A stretch of DNA of 64,000 nt from Aliiroseovarius crassostreae (GTDB lineage Bacteria; Pseudomonadota; Alphaproteobacteria; Rhodobacterales; Rhodobacteraceae). Positions 27,659 to 36,501 of the stretch are shown piece after piece. Position 1 is the first letter of the stretch. Every line of letters starts with the position of its first letter. The stretch is from positions 1 through 64,000 of the forward strand of contig NZ_LKBA01000004.1 of NCBI RefSeq assembly GCF_001307765.1, written 5' to 3'. The notes beneath the pieces are model-generated. The model was not told the origin of the DNA, ran no database searches, and saw only the letters and a list, made by a program, of their open reading frames with translations. The translations under genes and the position numbers were made by a program.

Positions 27659-29320
27659 TTACCGCAATATGCTGTCCGCCATCAGGCGGATGAAGGTGGT
27701 CTGATTGATATAACCCGTGACAGGAAGCTGGCGCGCATCTTGATACCTGCGGATGGCGCGGCGGGTGGCATCGTCAAATTTCCCGTCAATCTTACCCGGC
27801 TTCAGGCCCAGACTTTTCAACCGGGATTCGATCAGTTGTCGGGCGCTTTTGTTCAGGCCCAGCCCCTGCTCAGCGGCTTGCGCCAGTTCAATCCGGGCCT
27901 TGTCTGCATCCGAAACCGACAGGTCCGCTATCCGCGCTTTGGCCTGGTCGGCAAACGCGCCCTTTGGATACTGGGACAGATAGGTCCTGTAAGCCTGCTG
28001 GTCATTTCGGGAACGGGCTCGGTCCCATGCCTCCCGGTCCTGAGCAACCGCCTGAGTACGCTCTCGATCCTCGATCACCTTCAATCTTTCCTGCGCCAGA
28101 TCGGCATAAATTCCATCCGGGAACCGTTCAAGATAGGCCCTGAGCCCGGCCGCATCCCCGGCCGCCCCCGTTTCCTGCCAGAACGCACGGTCACGCTTGT
28201 CCTGTTCAATCTGCCGCAACCGCGCTTCTTCTTCCAGCTCAGCCGCCCGCAACCGGGCCTGCTCCGCCAGCCGCGATATGTGCTGCGCGTTCAGATAGCC
28301 AGACTCCGTAAGACCATTGGCCTTCTGCCAGGTCGTGATTGCGGCGCGAGAGCCGCGCCCGAAAATGCCGTCAATGCCACGGGTATCATAGCCCAGCAGA
28401 GACAGGTTGCGCTGGATTTCACGACGCGCATCACGGCTGAGGTTCAAATTCTCTTCCGCGGTTTTTTCCCGGTAAAACGGGGTTGCCCGCAAAGAGGCAA
28501 GGCGCTGGCGGGCATCCGCTGCGTGGGCCCCGGATGGGTGGCGGTCAAGGTAATCCTGATAGGCTTGTTCAGAGTTTGCAGACAAGGCCCGCGCCCAATC
28601 ATCATCATCCTTGCCATCATTTCGCGCGGGTGGCTGTGCCTGCACCTGTTCAGGCTGATCAAACAAGGAAAGGGTTTGCGGGGCGAAACCCTCCACTGTC
28701 AGATCCGCCCGTCGCGCGGCCCGGATCAGGTCTGCATCGGGTGCTGCAACCACTCCGCCAACAAAACGCGACACATCACTCAGCTCTCCGCGGATCACGG
28801 TGACCCCCTGCGGAATGGTGAACTCCCCGGCTCCCGCGGAAACGGGGCCACTGTTCTGTGCAGACACGTCCCCTTCCGCCAACGCAAGAACGGCGCGTCC
28901 GGGATATTGCGCCAATATCGCAAGGGCCGCATCCAGCGGGAAAGCCTGCATCAGCACCTGGGCCGGGTCCAGCGGGTCCTCGGCATCGACAGGCAACAGA
29001 TAGGCCCCGCCTGCCCCCGCAGCAAACCGCCCGGCCAGAATGATCGCAACCTGACTGGTGTCATCATCAATGCCATCGACAAATTCAGTAAAGGCCCGCC
29101 GCATCTGTGCGGCATTCGCATCCTGCACGCTGGTGACGGATATCCCCTGCGCGGCCAGCGTATCAGCATTTTGTTGCATATCCGCAGGCCGCCCCAGAAA
29201 GCTCAGGAAACCGTAATCTGCATTGCCGACAAAAAAGGCGCGCCCATCGCTCCAACCCGGCGTTGCCAGCGTCATCATGGTTGCCAAGGCGGTGGTCAAT
29301 GTCATTGTAAATCGTGTCAT
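27659..29320 (-). CDS. Secreted caspase-like (pseudo-enzyme) protein with two peptidoglycan-binding domains
   Basis: A 553-residue protein with a signal peptide (MTRFTMTLTTALATMMTLA, cleavage near GWS-DG). Residues about 25-200 resemble the peptidase C14 caspase fold: RAFFVGNADYG, VAIILAGRFAAGAGGAYLLPVDA. The catalytic His-Gly expected after the VAIILAG strand is replaced by Arg-Phe, and the usual DAC/DSC Cys strand reads VLALAEGDVS, so it should be proteolytically dead. Two PG_binding_1 domains follow (about 300-360, EIQRNLSLLGYDTRGIDGIFG; and 490-550, IESRLKSLGLKPGKIDGKFD), separated by a charged coiled coil. The ATG at 29320 is preceded by AGAAGGAG. Relatives often act in envelope maintenance; a precise role is not known. 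Confidence 0.8.
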   Translation of the reverse strand: MTRFTMTLTTALATMMTLATPGWSDGRAFFVGNADYGFLSFLGRPADMQQNADTLAAQGISVTSVQDANAAQMRRAFTEFVDGIDDDTSQVAIILAGRFAAGAGGAYLLPVDAEDPLDPAQVLMQAFPLDAALAILAQYPGRAVLALAEGDVSAQNSGPVSAGAGEFTIPQGVTVIRGELSDVSRFVGGVVAAPDADLIRAARRADLTVEGFAPQTLSLFDQPEQVQAQPPARNDGKDDDDWARALSANSEQAYQDYLDRHPSGAHAADARQRLASLRATPFYREKTAEENLNLSRDARREIQRNLSLLGYDTRGIDGIFGRGSRAAITTWQKANGLTESGYLNAQHISRLAEQARLRAAELEEEARLRQIEQDKRDRAFWQETGAAGDAAGLRAYLERFPDGIYADLAQERLKVIEDRERTQAVAQDREAWDRARSRNDQQAYRTYLSQYPKGAFADQAKARIADLSVSDADKARIELAQAAEQGLGLNKSARQLIESRLKSLGLKPGKIDGKFDDATRRAIRRYQDARQLPVTGYINQTTFIRLMADSILR

Positions 29321-29534
29321 AAAACGGCTTCTCCTTCTGACAACCGACCCCGGCCGGCACGCATTCCCTTCAGCCGCGCCCAACCTTCACAACAGGTCTG
29401 CACGGTCCAACGCGATAAGGTTGGGCCGCAGCAGGGTATCACGTCAAGGTTGGGTGCGGGCAATCGCTCCCCTGTCAGGACCGCTAAGCCGCAATCCGCT
29501 GAAAGGCGGGATGGATCCCCATCATCTGCCGCCC

Positions 29535-29583
29535 AAAGCGTTTCGGGATAAACATGTGTTTCAGGTTTATCCCGAAACGCTTT
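29535..29583. repeat. Perfect 49-bp palindromic element (REP-like), copy at 29.5 kb
   Basis: AAAGCGTTTCGGGATAAAC (29535-29553) is an exact 19-bp inverted repeat of 29565-29583, around the loop ATGTGTTTCAG. The left arm is almost identical to the palindrome at 52176-52221 just upstream of the IS200-type transposase. It lies between the end of the Na/Pi transporter gene and the pseudo-caspase gene. The rest of 29384-29705 shows no gene. Confidence 0.75.
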
Positions 29584-29705
29584 AGGCATTGCAGACGCAA
29601 CCGGGCAGGAGCAGCGCTCAGACCCTCCGCAAAAAGCCCTGCCAGAGCCTTTTGCGAGCAGTTCTACCCACGGGACAGCGACCTGGCACCCGTGGGGAGC
29701 GCCAG

Positions 29706-31382
29706 TCAATCCTCGGCTTCGTTCATGTCTTCGATCAGACGCGTTTCCAGAAGCTGACCATGCTTGTAAAGCAACGGGTAGGCAACCGCCGCGATGTGGC
29801 TGTTGAACTCCCTGAGGGCACGCAGGGTTTCAAGGTGGATATCCGATGTTTCGAAACTCGCCACCTCCCCCATCTGCAACCGCTTCAAATGCTTCTTGCG
29901 GCTTTTCCGTTCCGCACGCTTCACCTCGGTTTTTTCCAAACTCAGGAGCCGCGCGCTTTCCAGGTCATCCGAGACAAGAACATTGCTGGCAAGGTTCAGG
30001 TTGGACAGAATGCTTTCATGCATCCGGGTCAGTTCGGCCCAGCCATCCAACGAGAAGGTCGTATGGGTTTTGGCCATTTCCTGCGCCAGCACACAAAGGC
30101 GCTTGGCCACAACGTCCCCGGCTGTTTCCAGTCGAATGGCGTATTCCATCAGGTCGCGGACCGCCTTTACATTCTCCCGCCCCAGTTCCCGGTTCGGAAG
30201 TGCGGCCACGTAATCCCGGATCCCGGTCAGGCAGTCATTCACCTCGTGATCCAGTGCCTGCACCGCCTTGATCTTTTCCCCGTTATTTTCACGATACAGC
30301 TGCAAGGAAGGGCGGAACATGACCTCGACCATTTCCGACATGCGCAGCAGCTCTTTCTTCAGGCTGGCAATCACCTGGGCGGGCGTTCCGATATTGTCGA
30401 TATCAAGGGCGGACCCCGCACGCAGGTTAATCCCCGCCCCCTCATTCTGACCGGGTTCGGGCATGAACCGCTCAGCACTGGCGGCCAGTGCCTTCCCAAA
30501 GGGCATGGCCATCAGGACCAGCAGGGCATTGAAGGCAATATGTGCCATCACCAACATCTGGCCGGTTTCCGGCAAGACCATCACGCCGGAGCGCAGGAAC
30601 AGGTTCACCGCAAACAGCGCGACAACCGCCCAGACCCCACGCAAAAGCAGATTGGTATAGGGCACTCTTTGCGCCGCAACCCCCATCCCTCGCGTCAGCC
30701 AAACCGGGATCACCGCCGAACCCAGGTTCGCGCCAAGCACAAGGGACAGACCCGCCGCAAAGGGAATGGCATCAATCTGCACCAGGGTCACACACATCAG
30801 AATGGCGGCCACCGAGGAATGCATCACAAAGGCCAGCGCCGCCCCCACCAAAAACGCGGTCAGGTAGTCACGCGCAAGATATTCCGCAATTGCCGGCAGG
30901 AACGCGCTGTCCCGGATCGGATCCATCGCCTCGCGCAGGAACCGCAACGAAATGAGGATAAATGCCACCCCCATCAGGATCCGGCCCGCCTGACGCCACC
31001 GGCGTTCTTCGACCTTGACGAACAGCCAGCCGCCAATGGCCAACAGCACCGGCACCAGCCAATCCAAGCGGAAAGACAGGATCTGGATCACCAGGGCAGA
31101 GCCAAGATCTCCGCCCAGCACAATGGCAAGCGCGGCAGGAAATTGCAGGTATCCTCCCGCCACGAACCCGGATGCGAGCAACGCCACGGCGGCCGAGCTT
31201 TGCAGCACGGTCGCCAGCATGACCCCAAGGGCCGAATTGGACAAAGGGCTACGTTCCTGGGTCATCATGCGCTGGAAAGACGCGCCGAAACTGCGTTCAA
31301 TTCCAGTCCGCACCATCCGCACGGCAAACAGCAGGAGCATGGTGGCGCCCGCAAGGCTCAATAGGAAACTCAGGATCGCCAT
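29706..31382 (-). CDS. Na+/phosphate cotransporter family protein (NptA-type) with PhoU-like C-terminus
   Basis: A 558-residue protein. The first about 310 residues form the two inverted PNaS repeats, with the conserved cores VLQSSAAVALLASGFVAGG and VMHSSVAAILMCVTLVQID. The last about 200 residues are helical and PhoU-like (MSEMVEVMFRPSLQLYREN, then ETAGDVVAKRLCVLAQEM). Family members move phosphate with Na+, and some bacterial ones are thought to limit internal Pi by export. The start shares one base with the stop of the monophosphatase gene (TGATG), and that gene overlaps the DeoR gene, so the three are one operon. Beside a phosphonate pathway that releases Pi, a Pi-balancing role is plausible but inferred. 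Confidence 0.85.
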   Translation of the reverse strand: MAILSFLLSLAGATMLLLFAVRMVRTGIERSFGASFQRMMTQERSPLSNSALGVMLATVLQSSAAVALLASGFVAGGYLQFPAALAIVLGGDLGSALVIQILSFRLDWLVPVLLAIGGWLFVKVEERRWRQAGRILMGVAFILISLRFLREAMDPIRDSAFLPAIAEYLARDYLTAFLVGAALAFVMHSSVAAILMCVTLVQIDAIPFAAGLSLVLGANLGSAVIPVWLTRGMGVAAQRVPYTNLLLRGVWAVVALFAVNLFLRSGVMVLPETGQMLVMAHIAFNALLVLMAMPFGKALAASAERFMPEPGQNEGAGINLRAGSALDIDNIGTPAQVIASLKKELLRMSEMVEVMFRPSLQLYRENNGEKIKAVQALDHEVNDCLTGIRDYVAALPNRELGRENVKAVRDLMEYAIRLETAGDVVAKRLCVLAQEMAKTHTTFSLDGWAELTRMHESILSNLNLASNVLVSDDLESARLLSLEKTEVKRAERKSRKKHLKRLQMGEVASFETSDIHLETLRALREFNSHIAAVAYPLLYKHGQLLETRLIEDMNEAED

Positions 31383-32155
31383 CAGCCATTCACCACTTGC
31401 AGCAATTGTTCATGAAGTTCAGGCGTGGCAGCAGACACCACCCGCCCGTCGGAATGCAGCCCAAGGGGGGCACCGGACCAGTCGGTCATCACCCCGCCTG
31501 CTGCTTCGATCACCACAGACAGGGCCAGGAAATCATAGGGCTGCAGATCATAATCCACCACCGCATTCACATGCCCCATCGCGAGCAGCGCATGGGGGTA
31601 GCAATCATAGGCCATCCGGCGGGTCTGCCCGGTGCGGGTCAGCCGATCAAACAGGGCCGGATGATCCCGAAAGATCTTCTCGCCCTCGTTGATATAGAGG
31701 ATACCCTGCGCCAGATCGGTCTGGTTGGAGGTTTGAACGGGTCGACCATTCAGCCTGGCCCCCTGCCCGCGCTGCCCGATCAGCACTTCCTCCAGCACCG
31801 GCATGCCAATCACGCCGATCTCAGGGGTGCCATCAATCAGATGGGCCAGCAAAAACCCATAAAGCGGGTGGCCTGACAGAAAAGAACGTGTGCCATCAAT
31901 TGGGTCGATCACCCAAAGATGGGCGCTGTCTGTCTGGCTCATCCCCTCTTCTTCGCCAAAAATCCCATGGTCCGGGAATATCGCTGCCAGATAGGCGCGC
32001 AGCTCGGCCTCTACCGCCTTGTCCGCCTGCGTAACCGGGCTTTCATCGGCCTTGAACTCAACCCCCAACGCCCCCCGGAAGTAAGAGAGGGACGAGCGCG
32101 CGGCGATCTGCGCCATTGCCTCGGCATGTTTGGCAAGATGTGACAGTTCCGTCAT
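31382..32155 (-). CDS. Inositol-monophosphatase-family phosphatase
   Basis: A 257-residue Mg2+-dependent sugar-phosphate phosphatase of the IMPase/HisN/CysQ fold. Metal-binding motifs are the Glu-Glu of HGIFGEEEG, DPIDGTRSF, and the C-terminal QPYDFLALSVVIEAAGG. The substrate could be inositol-1-phosphate, histidinol-phosphate, fructose-1,6-bisphosphate or adenosine 3',5'-bisphosphate; the sequence does not decide. It overlaps the DeoR gene by four bases and the Na/Pi transporter gene by one base. That arrangement links dephosphorylation to Pi transport under one regulator. Confidence 0.87.
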   Translation of the reverse strand: MTELSHLAKHAEAMAQIAARSSLSYFRGALGVEFKADESPVTQADKAVEAELRAYLAAIFPDHGIFGEEEGMSQTDSAHLWVIDPIDGTRSFLSGHPLYGFLLAHLIDGTPEIGVIGMPVLEEVLIGQRGQGARLNGRPVQTSNQTDLAQGILYINEGEKIFRDHPALFDRLTRTGQTRRMAYDCYPHALLAMGHVNAVVDYDLQPYDFLALSVVIEAAGGVMTDWSGAPLGLHSDGRVVSAATPELHEQLLQVVNG

Positions 32156-32979
32156 GCTTTCATTCCTCCTTTGCCCGCAGGCACCAATGCGACCTTAACG
32201 CCCCAGCCATCCAGCGCCCGGGTCAATCCCTTGTCTGGCGCTTTATCGACAATGAGAAGGTCCACCCGGTGCGCATCCAGCCCACAATGCGGGGCTTTGA
32301 CCCCGTATTTCTGGTGATCCAACCCAATCACCACACGGTCCGCGCGGTCAGCCACCACCTCGGACAGGGCTGCTTCAACTGGATTGATAAAAAGAAACCC
32401 GCGTTTTTCCGACAGGCCATCCACACTCAGGACCGCAAGGTCAAACGCAAACCGTTGCGCCTGACGTTCCGTGACCGAACCGAAAGTGCCGCGTTCATCG
32501 CTTTTCATTTCTCCGCCGAGGAAGTGCACCCGGTTTCCGGATGTCCCCAGCATTGCCTGCGCGATCGCAATCGAATTGGTCACAACGGTCAGACCCGTGT
32601 GTTTGCGCAGGCGCTCTGCAACAAATGCGGTTGTGGATCCGACATCCAGAAAAACGGTCATATTGTCGGCCACCTGCCGGGCGATCAGCTTGGCAATCTG
32701 CCGCTTTTCTTCCGGATTTCGCGCCATACGCTGAAAGAAACTCGGATCTCCGGCACCGCCAACCAGATAGGCACCACCGTGGACCCTTGCGACCGATCCG
32801 GTCTTGGACAGCGCCTTGATCCCACGGCGCACGGTCTCTTCCGACACATCAAGATGTTTCGCCAACTCGGACGACCGGGCAGCCCCGCCAAGCCGCCGCA
32901 AGGCAGTCAGCAGATCAAGCTCTCTGTGAGACAGGTTGGAAGCGTCGGTCATTTGCATCTTTCGGTCAATTTCGGTCAT
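32152..32979 (-). CDS. DeoR-family transcriptional repressor
   Basis: A 275-residue protein. The N-terminal DeoR HTH spans about residues 15-60 (LSHRELDLLTALRRLGGAARSSEL, then HLDVSEETVRRGIKALSKTG), and the C-terminal sugar-phosphate-sensing DeoRC domain shows NMTVFLDVGSTTAFVAERL and LDLAVLSVDGLS-like segments. DeoR repressors normally respond to a phosphorylated sugar or intermediate, which fits the phosphatase gene it overlaps. It is divergent from the 2-hydroxyacid dehydrogenase gene. Start choice is uncertain (also ATGs 7 and 9 codons later). Confidence 0.87.
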   Translation of the reverse strand: MTEIDRKMQMTDASNLSHRELDLLTALRRLGGAARSSELAKHLDVSEETVRRGIKALSKTGSVARVHGGAYLVGGAGDPSFFQRMARNPEEKRQIAKLIARQVADNMTVFLDVGSTTAFVAERLRKHTGLTVVTNSIAIAQAMLGTSGNRVHFLGGEMKSDERGTFGSVTERQAQRFAFDLAVLSVDGLSEKRGFLFINPVEAALSEVVADRADRVVIGLDHQKYGVKAPHCGLDAHRVDLLIVDKAPDKGLTRALDGWGVKVALVPAGKGGMKA

Positions 32980-32990
32980 TTAACCCACAG

Positions 32991-33010
32991 TTTCCATCAC
33001 TTTCCATTAA
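32991..33010. promoter_or_regulatory. Tandem 10-bp repeats, candidate DeoR operator
   Basis: TTTCCATCACTTTCCATTAA contains two TTTCCATNA units exactly 10 bp apart, 11 bp upstream of the deoR start in the 248-bp divergent region. Tandem repeats with one-turn spacing are typical of DeoR-family operators in this group. The other side of the region should hold the promoter of the dehydrogenase gene. Confidence 0.4.
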
Positions 33011-33227
33011 AAAAGATCTGATGGCGCTCAGATATCAACAAACTCTCCTCGACACTTCCCAATCCACATGACACCAAAATAGCGGCAGGACCTGTCAAAA
33101 CAGGTCTTTGCTCCGCCCATTTGCACAGGTGCATCATAGGCTGCGCTTATGGATCAATTGCAAAAAGGAATTTGTGACCAGCGCCCCCACACCGGAAACT
33201 CGAACGCATGACAGCGGGAGCAGAAAC

Positions 33228-34241
33228 ATGAAAATCGTCCGGACAGATTGCGAGCTCCAGACACCTCTGGTGGACAAGGCCCTGACAGATGCGGGGCATA
33301 GGTTGGTTCTATTGCCGGACGGGATCAGCGAAGAAGACCTGATTGCCGAGATCCGGGACGCCGATCTGCTGTTGATGTGTTATACGCCCATCACCCGCAA
33401 GGTCATCGCATCAGCCCCAAAATTGCGCGGCATCGTGAAATATGGTGTGGGGATTGACGCCATCGACATCCCGGCGGCAAATGAACACGGCGTGACCGTG
33501 GTCAATATCCCCGAATACGCAGAAGAAACCGTGGCCGAAGGTGCCTTTGCACTGCTCATCGCCCTGGCCAAGAAGCTGCCGGCGCTCAATGACCATATGA
33601 ATAAAGAGGGATGGGCCTGGCCTGAACCGACATGGCTGGGCACGGATATCGCGGGAAAGACCCTGGGCATCATCGGATTGGGCAAAATCGGGCGCTCCAT
33701 GGCGCGCATGGCCGGTCAGGGTTTTCGCGCCCGCGTCATTGCCTACAGCCCCCACACCCCGGAAGAAGAGATGCAGGCGATTGGCGTTAAGAAATGCGAT
33801 ACGCTGGACGCGCTTCTGACCGAAAGTGACTTTATCAGCATCCACAGCGTCCTGAATGACGAAACCCGTCACCTGATCGGGGAGCGCGAACTGCGGCTCA
33901 TGAAACCCAGCGCCATCCTGATCAATGCGGCCCGAGGCGCCATCATCGACGAAGACGCCCTGGTGCGCGCCATGTGTGAAGGGTGGATCGCAGGGTTGGG
34001 GCTGGATGTGTTCAGCCGCGAACCCCTATCGCTGACGGATCACCCGATGAGCGCCCTGTTCTCCCTTCCCAACGTGATCCTGTCCCCCCATCTGACCTTC
34101 TATACGAAAGATGCGATGGAGCGACTGGAATGCGAAACTCTGGAACGCTGCCAAGAGCTTATCGAGGGGCGGGAAGTGTTGATAAAATCGACGGATCCAC
34201 GGCTGCACATTCAGACAAAAGGCGTCACGTTCAAGGGCTGA
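33228..34241 (+). CDS. D-isomer-specific 2-hydroxyacid dehydrogenase (phosphoglycerate-dehydrogenase-like)
   Basis: A 337-residue NAD-dependent dehydrogenase. It has the substrate-domain segment VKYGVGIDAIDIPAANEHGV, the Rossmann motif TLGIIGLGKIGRSMARMA, and the catalytic residues Arg in INAARGAIIDEDALV, Glu in LDVFSREPLS and His in ILSPHLTFYT. Members oxidise or reduce D-2-hydroxyacids such as 3-phosphoglycerate, glycerate or hydroxypyruvate. The ATG at 33228 follows GCGGGAG. It is divergent from the DeoR-phosphatase-Pi transporter operon and may supply or remove the phosphorylated acid that this operon handles (inference). Confidence 0.85.
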   Translation: MKIVRTDCELQTPLVDKALTDAGHRLVLLPDGISEEDLIAEIRDADLLLMCYTPITRKVIASAPKLRGIVKYGVGIDAIDIPAANEHGVTVVNIPEYAEETVAEGAFALLIALAKKLPALNDHMNKEGWAWPEPTWLGTDIAGKTLGIIGLGKIGRSMARMAGQGFRARVIAYSPHTPEEEMQAIGVKKCDTLDALLTESDFISIHSVLNDETRHLIGERELRLMKPSAILINAARGAIIDEDALVRAMCEGWIAGLGLDVFSREPLSLTDHPMSALFSLPNVILSPHLTFYTKDAMERLECETLERCQELIEGREVLIKSTDPRLHIQTKGVTFKG

Positions 34242-34290
34242 TATCAAAATGGCTGGCATCGAAACCCGGCAACTCGGGGGTCCTGCCACC

Positions 34291-35130
34291 TTACCGGGTC
34301 AGGGCAATTGCCCCGATCCCCACGCCAACCACAACCGCTGCCAACAGCCGTTGCCCTTTCGGCCCCTCCCCGAACCAGACCACTCCGATCAGGGCCGCAA
34401 AAATGACCGAGGTTTCCCGAAGGGCCGATACGATCCCAAGCGGTGCAATGGATTTCGCGTACAAGACCAGCCCGTAGGCCATGCCGGAAATCAGCCCTCC
34501 ACTTACCCCCAACATCAGGGCGGAACGCGGCATCGCCCGCACCCGTTCCCAGCGGGTTGGAAAGACGTAGAACACGATCACCAGCTTGGCGACAAACAAC
34601 CAGCCGATATAGCTGACCGCATGGCCAGACAGGCGTACCCCGACCCCATCAATCAGCGTATAGCTTGCCACAACCACTCCGATGCCCAGCGCGGCCAGCA
34701 ACGCGCTGCCCGGCAAGGCTCCGGCAAAGGCAGGGCGGGAGAGGATCATGATCCCGGCAGACACGGCAAATATCCCGCCCCAGGCAAACAGGGGAAGGGT
34801 TTCACCCACCCAGACCTGTGCCCCCAACGCCACCAGAACAGGCGCAGCTCCGCGTGAAATCGGATAGATCAGGCTAAGATCCCCCAGCCGATACGCCACA
34901 TTGAGCAGATAGAAATAGGCCCAATGCACCACAATCGATGCGATCATGAACGGCACCGACGCCAAGTCCGGCAAGGGTGAAAGCCCCACTATCACCAGCC
35001 CCGGCACCACATGCCCCAACGCAATGCAGCCCAGCATGATGGTTTTGTCGCCCGCGCTTTTCACCAACGCGTTCCACATTGCGTGCAAAAGCGCCGCGGA
35101 CAGGACCAGAGTTGCGATAGCGGATGTCAT
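34291..35130 (-). CDS. EamA/DMT-family transporter
   Basis: A 279-residue membrane protein with ten predicted helices in two EamA repeats: LHAMWNALVKSAGDKTIMLGC near the N-terminus, YRLGDLSLIYPISRGAAPVLVALGA at the end of the first repeat, and YAKSIAPLGIVSALRETSVIFAALIGVVWFGEG in the second. The family mostly exports metabolites. Its start overlaps the stop of the class-III PLP enzyme gene by four bases (ATGA), so it may move a substrate or product of that enzyme. Substrate unknown. Confidence 0.85.
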   Translation of the reverse strand: MTSAIATLVLSAALLHAMWNALVKSAGDKTIMLGCIALGHVVPGLVIVGLSPLPDLASVPFMIASIVVHWAYFYLLNVAYRLGDLSLIYPISRGAAPVLVALGAQVWVGETLPLFAWGGIFAVSAGIMILSRPAFAGALPGSALLAALGIGVVVASYTLIDGVGVRLSGHAVSYIGWLFVAKLVIVFYVFPTRWERVRAMPRSALMLGVSGGLISGMAYGLVLYAKSIAPLGIVSALRETSVIFAALIGVVWFGEGPKGQRLLAAVVVGVGIGAIALTR

Positions 35131-36479
35131 GCCACCTCTTTGATCTCTTGCACCACGATCTCAAGCGCCTGATCCAGATCCGCCCGCGAGATGGTCAGCG
35201 GTGGGGAGAGGGTCAAAACACAACCTTGCGAGATCTTGAAGCTCAGCCCCGCGTCAAAGCAGCGATAATAGATCTGCTCTGCCAGTGCATTGCCGGGGGT
35301 CTTATCGCTACGATCCTGGACAATTTCAACCCCGAACATGAGGCCCCGCCCACGGATATCTCCGACAATGGGCACATCCCAAAGCCGCTCCTGAAGCACC
35401 GACAGCGCGTGGCGCCCCAATTCAGCAGAGCGGTCGACCAACCCTTCTTCCTCGATGATCTCAATGGTGGTGAGGGCGGCACGGGCGGTGACCGGGTTTT
35501 TCTCATGGGTGTAATGCCCGATGGCAAAATCCCCGCAGACATCCAGATCCCGCCGCGCCACGCAGGCGGCGATGGGCAGAACGCCTCCTCCGAGGCTCTT
35601 CCCCATGGTGACGATATCAGGAACAATGTCATCATGTTCGAAAGCAAACATTTTTCCGGTCTTGCCCAGCCCGGTCGGGATCTCATCCATGATCAGAAGC
35701 GCTCCGCGCGCATTACAGGCCTCGCGCACGGCCTTCCAGAACCCGGCAGGTGGCACATAGGGCACAGCGCGCATAGGTTCGGCGATCACTGCAGCCACGT
35801 CCCCTTCACGTTCCAGCACGAAATCCACCATCTTGGCGCATGCAAGTCCGCAAACATCCGGACCCGTATGGTTGTAGGGGCAGCGATAGCAGGCAAATGG
35901 CGCGACATGCTCTGCGCCGGCAAGCAGGGGGCCGGCAATATGGCTGCGGAACGTGGCCTCCCCCCCGACGCTCGCTGCACCGAACCCGGCGCCATGAAAA
36001 GCATCCCAGAAGCTTACCGTCTTGAACCGCCCCGTGGCCGCCCGTGCGATTTTCAACGCCACCTCGTTGGCATCCGATCCCCCGGTGGTAAGCAGCGTCT
36101 TCCCCAGATCCCCGGGCGCAATGGCCGCGAGTTTCTCCGCCAGTTCCACCGCCGGTTCGTTGGTAAATCGGCGCGGTGCAAACGGCAGATCATCAAGCTG
36201 GGCCTTGATCGCGGCAATCAGCTTGGGATGGCCCCATCCGATGTGATGCACGGAATTGCCATGGAAATCCATGTAACGCCGCCCATCCATATCCTCGATC
36301 CAGATCCCTTCCGCCTTGGCAATGGTGCTGACACAGGGGCTGGAAAGACTTTGGTGCAGAAACACCTCGGCGTCCCGCTCCAGCAGCGGCTCTGATTTTG
36401 GGCCAATGGACTTGCCAAGCCACGCTTTGCGGGCGTCAGACGTATTGGACTCGCCTTCAGTATGAACAATCATCGCCAT
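35127..36479 (-). CDS. Class-III PLP enzyme in the phosphonate locus, PbfA-like ((R)-1-hydroxy-2-aminoethylphosphonate ammonia-lyase candidate)
   Basis: A 450-residue fold-type I PLP enzyme of the class-III aminotransferase family. It shows TTGGSDANEVALKIARAATG (cofactor phosphate side), LLIMDEIPTGLGKTGKMFAFE (the Asp that contacts the pyridine N) and the Schiff-base Lys in DIVTMGKSLGGG. Enzymes of this type beside phnW/phnY/phnA have been shown elsewhere to be PbfA, which deaminates (R)-1-hydroxy-2-aminoethylphosphonate to phosphonoacetaldehyde and so feeds PhnY. An ordinary omega-transaminase remains possible. The ATG at 36479 follows AGAGG. A strong minus-strand terminator separates it from phnY, while it is coupled to the EamA transporter downstream. 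Confidence 0.75.
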   Translation of the reverse strand: MAMIVHTEGESNTSDARKAWLGKSIGPKSEPLLERDAEVFLHQSLSSPCVSTIAKAEGIWIEDMDGRRYMDFHGNSVHHIGWGHPKLIAAIKAQLDDLPFAPRRFTNEPAVELAEKLAAIAPGDLGKTLLTTGGSDANEVALKIARAATGRFKTVSFWDAFHGAGFGAASVGGEATFRSHIAGPLLAGAEHVAPFACYRCPYNHTGPDVCGLACAKMVDFVLEREGDVAAVIAEPMRAVPYVPPAGFWKAVREACNARGALLIMDEIPTGLGKTGKMFAFEHDDIVPDIVTMGKSLGGGVLPIAACVARRDLDVCGDFAIGHYTHEKNPVTARAALTTIEIIEEEGLVDRSAELGRHALSVLQERLWDVPIVGDIRGRGLMFGVEIVQDRSDKTPGNALAEQIYYRCFDAGLSFKISQGCVLTLSPPLTISRADLDQALEIVVQEIKEVA

Positions 36480-36501
36480 ATCAAACCTCTGCATCTCAAG
36501 G

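Noticed and set aside
27629-29551. 640-codon plus-strand frame opposite the pseudo-caspase gene
   Set aside because: Composition is typical of an antisense shadow (Arg/Pro/Gln rich). The minus strand has a signal peptide and recognisable domains.
29589-31364. 591-codon plus-strand frame opposite the Na/Pi transporter gene
   Set aside because: It is a mirror frame of a GC-rich gene with low-complexity His/Gln/Arg content, no ribosome binding site and no family; the minus-strand protein has clear PNaS motifs.
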